From Acidobacteriota bacterium (GTDB lineage Bacteria > Acidobacteriota > Aminicenantia > Aminicenantales > Saccharicenantaceae): a DNA stretch of 64,000 nucleotides. The notes under the pieces are model-generated. The model saw only the letters and a list, made by a program, of their open reading frames with translations. It had not been told where the DNA came from and searched no databases. The stretch spans positions 37,989-101,988 of the forward strand of contig JAQULR010000005.1 of the NCBI GenBank assembly GCA_028749205.1, in the 5' to 3' direction. Within the stretch, counting starts at the first letter, position 1. Each line of letters starts with the position of its first letter. Shown one piece after another: positions 47,111 to 55,223 of the stretch. Made by a program: the position numbers and the translations under genes.

Positions 47111-47981
47111 AAAGATTCTGATAAAAAAATTATCAACCAAGGACCAATTTGAGAAACTGGTGGAAATCCAGAAAACAGTCTGGAGGCATCCGGATTTAGA
47201 CCTGACTCCGGTGCATCAGTTTTCCATCTCATGTTTTATGGGCGGCCTGGTGCTGGGCGCTCTGGTGGATGACCAGTTGGCAGGTTTTGTTTATTCATTT
47301 CCGGCTATTTACCAGGGAAAATTTTGCCATCATTCCCATCTTCTGGCTGTTCTGCCTGAGTATCGAGGCTACGGGCTCGGCAAGCGCCTGAAGTGGGCTC
47401 AGCGGCGAGAAGTATTGAAAATGGGGCTGGATGTCGTGACCTGGACCTACGATCCAATGCAGAGTCGAAATGCCAATCTAAATCTGCACACCCTGGGAGG
47501 TATCTGCCGGACATATCTTCCAGACTTTTACGGTGAGACGCCTTCCCTGAGACTGGGGTCTGGAATTCCGGCTGACCGTTTGCTGGTCGAGTGGCCGATA
47601 AAGACAGCGCCTGTCGAGCAAAAAGTTAGAGGGAAAAAAGAGCTACCGCTGGCGCCAGATTCTTACCCGAAAGTGCTGGAGGGTAAAGTGGCTTCAAACG
47701 GGCAATATCTTCCGGGAAAACCACGGCTGAGGCTTAAGGAACCGATCATCCTGGCGGAAACTGTGCCTAATGTGGAATCGCTTCGTCCGACGCCTGAAGT
47801 CATCGCTGCTTGGCAGGCCGCATTGAGACAGGTCTTCAAAAGTTATTTCGGGCGGGGTTATGCAGTCATCGATTTTTCTTTTGGTGAAAAATGCTATTAT
47901 GTTTTGAGCAACAGGCTCAAAAACATTATGCCCGAAGAGTGTGGGGACCGGAAAAAAAGCTGTAAAAAGCTGAAAAGCTAA
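47103..47981 (+). CDS. GNAT-family N-acyltransferase
   Basis: 292 residues from a TTG start; in-frame codons further upstream lie inside the glycosyltransferase gene. The N-terminal two thirds carry a GNAT fold with the acyl-CoA-binding pattern AVLPEYRGYGLGKRLKWAQR (Q/RxxGxG/A type). The C-terminal third is unusual. It is followed 123 nt later by an N-acylamino-acid racemase-like gene, a pairing known from pathways converting D- to L-amino acids through N-succinyl intermediates. Here this role is inferred. Confidence 0.8.
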   Translation: MAEKILIKKLSTKDQFEKLVEIQKTVWRHPDLDLTPVHQFSISCFMGGLVLGALVDDQLAGFVYSFPAIYQGKFCHHSHLLAVLPEYRGYGLGKRLKWAQRREVLKMGLDVVTWTYDPMQSRNANLNLHTLGGICRTYLPDFYGETPSLRLGSGIPADRLLVEWPIKTAPVEQKVRGKKELPLAPDSYPKVLEGKVASNGQYLPGKPRLRLKEPIILAETVPNVESLRPTPEVIAAWQAALRQVFKSYFGRGYAVIDFSFGEKCYYVLSNRLKNIMPEECGDRKKSCKKLKS

Positions 47982-48104
47982 ATAGATAGCAGCTAAATGG
48001 CTAAATAGCTAAAAATTGATCAGGCCGAAAAAGAAAAAGTTTTTTTAAGTTTCAGCCGTTTGGTTTAAATAAAACTTAATCTAAATTGAAAGGGCAGATG
48101 TGAG

Positions 48105-49214
48105 ATGGCCATCGAAAAAATCGAACTCAATTTTATGCGTCTTCCTTATGTCCATTTTTTTGAGACCAGTTTCGGCCGCTCCTACGATCGGACTTTTATT
48201 ATCGTCAGAGTCTATGAAGGAGGGGTAGTTGGTTACGGCGAGTGCGTGGCGGAAGAAAAGCCGCTTTATTCGGGCGAAACAACCGAGACAGCCTGGCATA
48301 TTCTCAAAGATTTTTTGATTCCGCTGGTCTTTAAGCAAGGGATTGTCGAACCAGAAGATTTTTATGCAGCGGCAAAGGTTTTTAAAGAAAACAGAATGGC
48401 CAAGGCAGGATTGGAGCTGGCTCTCTGGGATTTAAAAGCTAAAAAGCAGGCCCTCCCACTCTATAAGCTTTATGGTGGCGTAAGAGAGGAAATTGCTGCC
48501 GGAGTCAGCGCCGGCATTGAGGATTCGATTCCAGATCTTCTGACCATGATCGAAAATTACCTCGCTCAAGGCTATGAGCGCATCAAGATAAAAATCAAAC
48601 CAGGCTGGGACCTGGAGGTCTGCCAGGCGATAAGAGAAAAATATCCAGAGCTTCTTCTTCAGGTTGATGCCAATGGCATCTATTCGCCTGAAGATTCTGA
48701 TCACCTGCGTGAGCTCGATGCTTTTAAGCTTCTGATGCTGGAACAACCCTTCCCGCCTTATGATTTGTGGGAACACAGTAAACTCCAGAAAAAAATGACC
48801 ACCCCACTCTGCCTTGATGAAAGCATTATCTCATTTGAATCAACCAAAGCCGCTCTGGAAATGGGTAGCTGCCGGATTATCAACATCAAGGTCGGGCGGG
48901 TAGGTGGAATTGTTGAAGCCAGAAAGATCCATGATTATTGTGAGCGCTATGGGGTTGGAGTTTGGTGCGGGGGAATGTTGGAAAGCGGCATCGGCCGGGC
49001 CCATAATTTGCACATTGCCACTTTGCCTGATTTCAAATACCCTAATGACCTTTCGGCCAGTGCCCGTTATTACGCTGAAGATCTGATTGAACCACCAATT
49101 GTCTTAAGCCGCCCCGGCTATGTGCGGGTACCGGAAGGACCTGGTATTGGAGTTAATCCAGTCGAAGATAGAATTGAAAAAGCTACTTTGAAGAAGGAAA
49201 TCTTAAAGCCCTGA
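48105..49214 (+). CDS. Enolase-superfamily enzyme: N-acylamino-acid racemase / o-succinylbenzoate synthase
   Basis: 369 residues. Active-site residues of the muconate-lactonizing subgroup are visible: KIKIKPG (Lys acid/base), LQVDANG, LEQPF, CLDES and NIKVGRVGG (second Lys). OSBS and N-succinylamino-acid racemase activities share this framework and cannot be told apart by sequence alone. The adjacent GNAT gene favours the racemase; the ubiE and SQR-like quinone genes downstream would favour a menaquinone role. Confidence 0.85.
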   Translation: MAIEKIELNFMRLPYVHFFETSFGRSYDRTFIIVRVYEGGVVGYGECVAEEKPLYSGETTETAWHILKDFLIPLVFKQGIVEPEDFYAAAKVFKENRMAKAGLELALWDLKAKKQALPLYKLYGGVREEIAAGVSAGIEDSIPDLLTMIENYLAQGYERIKIKIKPGWDLEVCQAIREKYPELLLQVDANGIYSPEDSDHLRELDAFKLLMLEQPFPPYDLWEHSKLQKKMTTPLCLDESIISFESTKAALEMGSCRIINIKVGRVGGIVEARKIHDYCERYGVGVWCGGMLESGIGRAHNLHIATLPDFKYPNDLSASARYYAEDLIEPPIVLSRPGYVRVPEGPGIGVNPVEDRIEKATLKKEILKP

Positions 49215-49382
49215 AGCTATTAGAATATGTATAAAATTATACTTGGTATAATATTATAGCAATTACACAGATAAAGACCTATTGAGCCCGGGCAGGAAAG
49301 AGGAGTTGAAGACGGCGGAAAAAGGGAAACTTTAAGATAGTGGTTTGAAGAAATAATAGAAAGGTAGGCGAAGAAAAGAGCA

Positions 49383-50624
49383 ATGAAAAACCTGCTGATT
49401 TTGGGAGCAGGCACCGGTGGGACAATTATGGCCAACAAACTGGTCGGGCCGCTCCGCAGGCGGGGCTGGAAGATAACGGTTATTGACCAAGATAATAACC
49501 ATTATTATCAGCCTGGATTTCTATTAGTTCCGTTTGGTCTCTACCAGCCAGAAGACCTCATCAGGAGCCGGTCTCATCTCCTGCCTAAAGGTGTCGATTT
49601 TTTGATAAAAGAAGTTGAGGAGATTAAACCCGAGAAGAAGGCCATAAAGCTGGCTGACGGTGAGGAACTTAATTATGATCTTCTCCTTATTGCCACCGGT
49701 AATCAGACCTGCCCAGAGGAAACACCCGGTCTGCTGGATGGCTGGCGGCAGAATATTTTTGATTATTATTCCCTCGATGGAGCCGCGGCTCTGGCCAGTA
49801 AACTCGAACAATTCAAGGAAGGAACCCTGGTCGTCCACATTAATGAGATGCCGATTAAATGCAACGTCTCGCCACTGGAATTTGCTTTTCTGGCTGATTG
49901 GTATTTCAGGAAGCGGGGAGTCCGGGATAATATCAAAATTATTTATCTAACGCCTATCTCGGGAGCTTTTACCAAACCGGTGGCTACCCGTTTTCTGGGC
50001 GATCTTCAGGCTAAAAAACAAATTGAAGTCGAAAGTTTTTTCATGGCAGAAAAAGTTGAGGCAGCAGCTGGTAAGGTTATCAGCTATGATGGGCGGCAGG
50101 TGGCCTTTGACCTACTGGTCACCATCCCGACTAACATGGGCTCAGAGTTAATTAAAAAGTCGGGTCTGGGTGATGAGATGAATTATGTGCCGGTGGATAA
50201 AGGTGGCTTTCGCTCTGAAAAGTATGCCGATGTCTTTGTCATCGGCGATGCGGCGGCTACCAACTGGACTAAAGCCGGGGCGGTAGCCCATTTTGCCTCG
50301 GAAATTCTCTTTGAAATTATCCTGGCTGAGATTGATGGTAAGCCAACTGGGGCTGAGTTTGATGGCCATGCTAATTGCTTCATAGAGACAGGTTTTGGCC
50401 AGGCCGTGGTAATTGATTACAACGAAAAGGTGGAGCCTCTTCCGGGGAAATATCCTGTTCCAATCATCGGGCCTATGTCACTTCTTAAAGAGACGAGGAT
50501 TAACCACTGGTCAAAGCTGGCCTTTGAATGGGTCTACTGGCACTGGCTGCTTAAAGGCAAGCCGATTCCGTTTGTCCCAGCCCGGATGAGCCTGATTGGC
50601 AAAAAAGACGTTCGGTCCGGATGA
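49383..50624 (+). CDS. Sulfide:quinone oxidoreductase-like flavoprotein
   Basis: 413 residues with the FAD-binding LILGAGTGGTIMANKL, the second dinucleotide region, FVIGDAAATNWTKAG near the C-terminus and an amphipathic C-terminal segment for membrane attachment. Cysteines at TCPEET and PIKCNVS occupy SQR-like positions, so sulfide or persulfide oxidation with electron transfer to quinone is plausible. A type II NADH dehydrogenase is the alternative. Confidence 0.8.
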   Translation: MKNLLILGAGTGGTIMANKLVGPLRRRGWKITVIDQDNNHYYQPGFLLVPFGLYQPEDLIRSRSHLLPKGVDFLIKEVEEIKPEKKAIKLADGEELNYDLLLIATGNQTCPEETPGLLDGWRQNIFDYYSLDGAAALASKLEQFKEGTLVVHINEMPIKCNVSPLEFAFLADWYFRKRGVRDNIKIIYLTPISGAFTKPVATRFLGDLQAKKQIEVESFFMAEKVEAAAGKVISYDGRQVAFDLLVTIPTNMGSELIKKSGLGDEMNYVPVDKGGFRSEKYADVFVIGDAAATNWTKAGAVAHFASEILFEIILAEIDGKPTGAEFDGHANCFIETGFGQAVVIDYNEKVEPLPGKYPVPIIGPMSLLKETRINHWSKLAFEWVYWHWLLKGKPIPFVPARMSLIGKKDVRSG

Positions 50625-50768
50625 GCTTGGCCGGCAAAAAAGGTATTTGGGCTAAGTCATCCTGAACCAGTTAGCACTTAATTAAATTTCTTTACTAAAG
50701 TGAATTTGCTTTTTCTCCAGATTTCAAGAGACCATCCTTTTTGAAAGAGTGTCTCATTATTATTGGCT

Positions 50769-51458
50769 TCATTTCTGGCCGGAGTAAAGGGTAACAACGC
50801 CAGCCGTCAGATTAAGACAAGAGACATTCCTCAGTCCGCTTTGCCTTATCAGCCCGATAACTTCTTCCTGCTTCAAAAAATTAAAAATTGATGAAGCTAA
50901 ATAGCTGTAGGCACAGGCTGAGCCTGAAAATAACCTTCCGGCCAGCGGCAGGTAATTTTTTAAGTATAAAGAATAAAAGCCATAAGTCAGTTTATTTGGC
51001 GGAAGCGAAAACTCAAGGATAAGCAACCGCCCCGAAGGCTTGAGGACCCGTGCCATCTCACTTATTCCTCGGGCATAGTCGGGTAGATTTCTCAGACCAA
51101 AACCAATGGTCACCAGGTCAAAAGTCTCATCGGCATATGGAAGGTTGAGGGCGCTCCCCTTTTCGAGTTTGATTCTCGTGGCCAGATTCAGCTTTTCTAT
51201 TTTTTGCTGTGCCCGGGCTAGCATCCCGGCCGAGAGGTCAAGCCCGGTGACGTCATGAGCACCACGGCAAGCAAATTCTATGGCTATATCTCCGGTGCCG
51301 GTGCAGACATCAAGGATTCTGCTATCGGGCTGGAAGCAAGACAGACTGACCAGTCTCTGTCTCCAGGTGCGGTCAAAGTTAAAACTCAACAGATGATTTA
51401 AGAAATCATAATTTTTGGCAATGACCGAAAATAGCTCAGGTGTGTTATCTTTATTCAT
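50769..51458 (-). CDS. ubiE: Demethylmenaquinone methyltransferase UbiE/MenG, copy 1
   Basis: 229 residues from ATG 51458; the frame extends upstream by 17 codons but the second copy starts at the same Met. SAM-binding signature ILDVCTGTGDIAI and UbiE motifs GFGLRNLPDY and LEFSLPP are present. It methylates demethylmenaquinone in the last step of menaquinone synthesis. A near-identical copy lies at 59561-60250. Confidence 0.9.
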   Translation of the reverse strand: MNKDNTPELFSVIAKNYDFLNHLLSFNFDRTWRQRLVSLSCFQPDSRILDVCTGTGDIAIEFACRGAHDVTGLDLSAGMLARAQQKIEKLNLATRIKLEKGSALNLPYADETFDLVTIGFGLRNLPDYARGISEMARVLKPSGRLLILEFSLPPNKLTYGFYSLYLKNYLPLAGRLFSGSACAYSYLASSIFNFLKQEEVIGLIRQSGLRNVSCLNLTAGVVTLYSGQK

Positions 51459-51527
51459 TTTTTGCTCTGAAAGGCCAGCCCTCTTTTTGGTGTCAAGATG
51501 TGCTATCACTGGTAGAATGCCTACCTG

Positions 51528-51622
51528 ACCATAACAGTCCTATCTTCTCTAAATTTCTACAAATTGACAACATCCGGAGCTCACTTTTCAGTCTTCAATA
51601 GTTTTCTTTTGAACTTTGGATA
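51528..51622. repeat. Degenerate copy of a repeat shared with 58180-58296
   Basis: ACCATAACAGTCCTATCTTC and AAATTTCTACAAATTGACAA match the right-hand copy closely. Two degraded 22-nt units related to GTTCACTTTTCA follow (51579-51600 and 51601-51622). It lies in the 384-nt gap between ubiE and the AraC-type gene, otherwise empty apart from the dyad at 51785. Confidence 0.55.
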
Positions 51623-51784
51623 GATTATCTTCCAAGCTCCTCTTACCTCTTTGGGCTTTTAAATCCTGGGATTTGACCAAGGATCTATTTTTCTTCGGGC
51701 GCCTTATCTGCTCTGGAGGAAAGAGATTAACTTATTTCTTCACAACAAAATCTACCCAAATACATTTTGCCTTTTATCTCGATA

Positions 51785-51815
51785 TGTCATACACTTTTAA
51801 GCGAGGGGTGTGACA
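51785..51815. promoter_or_regulatory. Candidate operator upstream of the AraC-type regulator
   Basis: TGTCATACAC (51785-51794) and GTGTGACA (51808-51815) form an imperfect dyad 28 nt before the regulator start. It could be an autoregulatory site. Confidence 0.3.
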
Positions 51816-51842
51816 ACGGCAAAGCAACCATTAGAGTAAACT

Positions 51843-52571
51843 ATGCGTGCTTTGGCCATATCTGTCGATGAAAAAAGATTTGAGACGATAAAGCAAATCT
51901 TAGGCAAAGATGTCCACTTTGAAGTACTAAATATTAAATCGTCGGATAAAAACCTGCTTCTCTGTCCCCACAATATTGACTTCTTTTTTGTAGGCTGTGA
52001 TTATAGATGTGAACTGCAGTCCTGTCTTAAAAACTTTATCTTTCTTTCTGAATATAAGCAAGTTCCCTTTTTAATGATTAGACCTTTATGCCTCAGAACG
52101 GAAGTTCAGTTACCGGAGCTATTTTTAATCTCCCGCTTTGAGGATTATACTTTGACCGCTGATCAGGAAAAGATTTTTGACAAGATAAAGGCCTACTTAG
52201 ATCATTCAATATTTTCAGGAAGGTTATTTCACCCAGCTAGCATTGTTTATAAAGTTTTTGAAGTCCAAAAAATTATTTTGTCAGACCCCAGGCTTAGAGG
52301 CAACGTTCCTTCCTTGGCGGCCAAGGTAAGGCTATCACCATCCTGGCTATTTTCCAAGTTTAAAGAGATATCAGGCGTGCCTTTGGAAACATTTATACTA
52401 AAGAAGAAATTATGTTATTCATTATGGAAAATAATATCTACCCAGGAACCGATAAAGACCATAGCTCTTGAAATAGGATATAAACCACCTTCTTTTTCCA
52501 AGAGATTCCACGATTTCTATGGAGTTACCCCTTCTGCCATCAGGAAAAAGTCATCATTTTTACTATCCTAA
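51843..52571 (+). CDS. AraC-family transcriptional regulator
   Basis: 242 residues. The C-terminal 100 residues hold the double helix-turn-helix of AraC/XylS proteins (LAAKVRLSPSWLFSKFKEIS, then IALEIGYKPPSFSKRFHDFY-GVTPSAIRK). The N-terminal 130 residues resemble a receiver-like or ligand-sensing domain without the phosphorylation residues. It lies directly upstream of the peptide gene in the same orientation and is the obvious regulator of that locus; this is inference. Confidence 0.85.
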   Translation: MRALAISVDEKRFETIKQILGKDVHFEVLNIKSSDKNLLLCPHNIDFFFVGCDYRCELQSCLKNFIFLSEYKQVPFLMIRPLCLRTEVQLPELFLISRFEDYTLTADQEKIFDKIKAYLDHSIFSGRLFHPASIVYKVFEVQKIILSDPRLRGNVPSLAAKVRLSPSWLFSKFKEISGVPLETFILKKKLCYSLWKIISTQEPIKTIALEIGYKPPSFSKRFHDFYGVTPSAIRKKSSFLLS

Positions 52572-52633
52572 AGAATAATTTTGCTCTCCTAATAATTATC
52601 GATGTAAAAAAATAAAAATCGATATAGTTGTGA

Positions 52634-52666
52634 TTGACATGACGGGCTAAAAACAATATTTTTAGC
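52634..52666 (+). promoter_or_regulatory. Promoter and hairpin upstream of the peptide gene
   Basis: TTGACA (52634-52639), 17-nt spacer, TATTTT (52657-52662). An 8-bp inverted repeat GCTAAAAA (52646-52653) / TTTTTAGC (52659-52666) covers the -10 region. It could be an operator; if transcription starts upstream it could act as an attenuator hairpin. AAGGAGG at 52671-52677 serves the peptide gene. Confidence 0.5.
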
Positions 52667-52682
52667 ACAAAAGGAGGAAAAT

Positions 52683-52865
52683 ATGATTGAAAAAATGGAG
52701 ATCATAAGAGAACCGAGCGGAAAAAATAAGATTAAAACAGACAAGAAAGAGACCAAAGAGGCACCTGGGGATTGTCCAACAGAATATTGTTGGCGTGGAT
52801 GTTATGGAAACTATGATTGGTATGTGGACACATACTACTGGCACTATGACGTCGCTAATGGATGA
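52683..52865 (+). CDS. Candidate RiPP precursor peptide, Cys/Trp/Tyr-rich core
   Basis: 60 residues, strong RBS (AAGGAGG, 5 nt before the ATG). Residues 1-30 form a charged leader rich in Lys and Glu ending in APGD. Residues 31-60 hold 3 Cys (31, 36, 40), 3 Trp (37, 46, 53) and 7 Tyr with no Lys, unlike any stable small protein. Each Trp is followed three positions later by Cys40, Asp49 or Asp56. It lies between the AraC-type gene and the radical SAM gene, the classical position for a substrate. No known family was recognised. Confidence 0.75.
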   Translation: MIEKMEIIREPSGKNKIKTDKKETKEAPGDCPTEYCWRGCYGNYDWYVDTYYWHYDVANG

Positions 52866-53046
52866 AATTAGTCGATAAAGCTCAGTAAGAAATCTAGGCT
52901 GCGGGGGGGGAAGAAGGGTGGCGTAAAATCAGGTATTGGTGATAGATAATAATCGCTTTTATGAGTATGCAGAGGGGGTTGAAGTAAAGGAATAAATAAC
53001 AAGGTGAAGTAAGGGATATGATCAGGAAGGAATTAGAAGAAATATT

Positions 53047-55200
53047 TTGAGAGAAGGAATGCATAGTGGTTTCCAAAAAAGAATTAAATTGTGTGGTGGA
53101 AAATATATTTATTCAAGGGACCATAACTTTGTTATTAACAATCAGATAAAAAATTTATTTTCAAAATATGGTAATAATTTAATACAAAAAGCAGAAGACT
53201 TTTCTATAAATGAAGACTTACCAGCTATACGAATAAAGAAAATAGAAAGGATATTATTTGAGTTAACGCAGAATTGCAACTTAACGTGTAAATATTGCCT
53301 CTACAGAAATTCCTCTTGTTTTAGAAAACCGAGCAATGTGAATCTAGATCTTCATCTAGCCAAAAGGGCAATAGATTATGTTTATAATCTAATAAAAGAT
53401 AGAGAGGATAGGAAATTTTTAGTCGGCCTTTATGGGGGAGAGCCCTTATTAAACTTTCGGACGCTTAAAGCCATTGTTGAATATTCAAAGGCTATGTTTT
53501 CACATTGGGATATTAGGTTCAATATGACCACAAACGGGACCCTATTAACTGATGATATTATAGACTATCTAATCTCAAATGATTTTAGTATTCTTGTGAG
53601 TCTAGATGGACCCAAACAGGTACACGATGCCAAGAGAGTATTCTCTAATGGAGACGGCACCTTTGATATCATCTGTAAAAATTTGAATAAAATTGCTAAA
53701 AGAAATATAAATTATTACATAAATAGAGTTGGCTTCTCAATTAGCTGGGCTCGTGATTTATCGATCCTAAAAATCCATGAATTTTATTCAAAAAATAATA
53801 TGGTGAATAAGAATCGAATGGTATTTTCGATTGTAGACGAACCTTCATATTATGAGAAATATCCTTATAGTAGGGATTGTAATAAGAACGAGATATCTTT
53901 ATTAAAAAAAATAATTAATTTAAAGAGTAAAGATGGAATAAATCTCAATAATTTTGAAAACACAATATCAGCGAAGCTTGGTTTAAAAGATTTAGATTCT
54001 GTCATTGAAGATTTAAGAGAACGGAAATTTGATATAAAACGGGGAGCTTGTCTTTTTGATAACATGGTTTATGTTGATGCAGGCGGATATTTTCATCCAT
54101 GCCATCTTGTGGGCTCTAAATATATTATTGGAGATGTTTGGCGTGGCTTTGATTTTAAAAAAATGATTTATTTGGCTAAACAGTTTAGATCCACCGTTAG
54201 AAAGTCCTGTATTAAATGTACCGTGAGGGCATTTTGTAATCCTTGTTTTGTAACTTTCTCCCAATCAGATAATTTCGGCATTGATGAGACTGCATGTCAT
54301 TCTATTCGAACAGGGGCGATAAAGAATCTAGAGGAGGCTATTCAATACAGAGAGCAGCGATCAAATGGATTAAAAAGTAAAAAAAATGTAGTTACAAAAG
54401 ATTTTCACCAATTTATCTATATTGAAAAGGGATATAGAAAATCTGCGATAATCGATTTCTTGAAAAGAAACATCTATCATGTTGACAATGAAATAATTAG
54501 AGATTTCAAGATGGCAAGGTATGGAAAGGTTCTCGAATTTATCCAATTCGCGCAAAATGAAGACCTCTTAATTGACGTGAAAGAGAAAATATGGATTCCC
54601 CACTTGGATTTCGGCAATCAGAATCCAACTAGGTTCAATACAATAAACGAAGGTAGAATTAGATATAGATTCCTTGTGGAGACTGAACAAGGGGTAAACT
54701 TTCGAATGCTAAGGGAATGGTTTGCTGATTATGAAGTCTATAAATTAGTTTTTTATGGAAAGAAAATCGATGAAGAGTGCTTCCCAAATGTTATAATTGA
54801 AAGGAGAGAAAAAGCATTTAAAGATTGCCAAAAGAAACTAAAAATCGGAAGAAGATTTAATGAATTTAATTGTACGACGTATGAATTTAATATGAATTAT
54901 AATCCTTGTTGGGGAGGGAAAATCGCTGTTACGAAGCAGGGAGAAATCAGGCCCTGTATTTATAGCAAATTAGTAATGGGAAATATTTTTAATGACTCTA
55001 TTGAAAAAATATTTCCTGATTTATTAAAATATTGGTCGATTACAAAAGACAAAATTAATAAGTGCAAACATTGTGAGTTTCGCTTTCTTTGCTTTGATTG
55101 TCGGGAAATCGCGTATAGAAAATATAATAATTTATATGAGACCAACCCATACTGCACATATGATCCCCTTTCTGGGGAATGGGGGATTCCTGATTCATAA
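53047..55200 (+). CDS. Radical SAM peptide maturase with two SPASM-type regions
   Basis: 717 residues if TTG 53047 is used (ATG 53059 is the alternative; neither has an ideal RBS). Residues 70-300 are a radical SAM domain: C77-x3-C81-x2-C84, YGGEP at 129-133 and MTTNGTLL. A first SPASM region follows (C335, C352, C388, C391, C397, C400, C417). Residues 450-717 show a second, matching cysteine set (C621, C637, C673, C676, C682, C685, C703) without a second SAM cluster. Base composition is clearly more AT-rich than the flanks, a sign of transfer. It probably modifies the upstream peptide. Confidence 0.85.
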   Translation: MREGMHSGFQKRIKLCGGKYIYSRDHNFVINNQIKNLFSKYGNNLIQKAEDFSINEDLPAIRIKKIERILFELTQNCNLTCKYCLYRNSSCFRKPSNVNLDLHLAKRAIDYVYNLIKDREDRKFLVGLYGGEPLLNFRTLKAIVEYSKAMFSHWDIRFNMTTNGTLLTDDIIDYLISNDFSILVSLDGPKQVHDAKRVFSNGDGTFDIICKNLNKIAKRNINYYINRVGFSISWARDLSILKIHEFYSKNNMVNKNRMVFSIVDEPSYYEKYPYSRDCNKNEISLLKKIINLKSKDGINLNNFENTISAKLGLKDLDSVIEDLRERKFDIKRGACLFDNMVYVDAGGYFHPCHLVGSKYIIGDVWRGFDFKKMIYLAKQFRSTVRKSCIKCTVRAFCNPCFVTFSQSDNFGIDETACHSIRTGAIKNLEEAIQYREQRSNGLKSKKNVVTKDFHQFIYIEKGYRKSAIIDFLKRNIYHVDNEIIRDFKMARYGKVLEFIQFAQNEDLLIDVKEKIWIPHLDFGNQNPTRFNTINEGRIRYRFLVETEQGVNFRMLREWFADYEVYKLVFYGKKIDEECFPNVIIERREKAFKDCQKKLKIGRRFNEFNCTTYEFNMNYNPCWGGKIAVTKQGEIRPCIYSKLVMGNIFNDSIEKIFPDLLKYWSITKDKINKCKHCEFRFLCFDCREIAYRKYNNLYETNPYCTYDPLSGEWGIPDS

Positions 55201-55223
55201 GATAAAAGAATGAATGTTTTTAT

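Noticed and set aside
47950..48040. Short AGCTAAAT-like tandem sequence after the GNAT gene
   Set aside because: Low-complexity run of a few imperfect units with many stop codons; no feature type is supported.
51616..51813. A 65-codon frame between ubiE and the AraC-type gene
   Set aside because: It starts with TTG without a ribosome-binding site, overlaps a degraded repeat and has no coding character.
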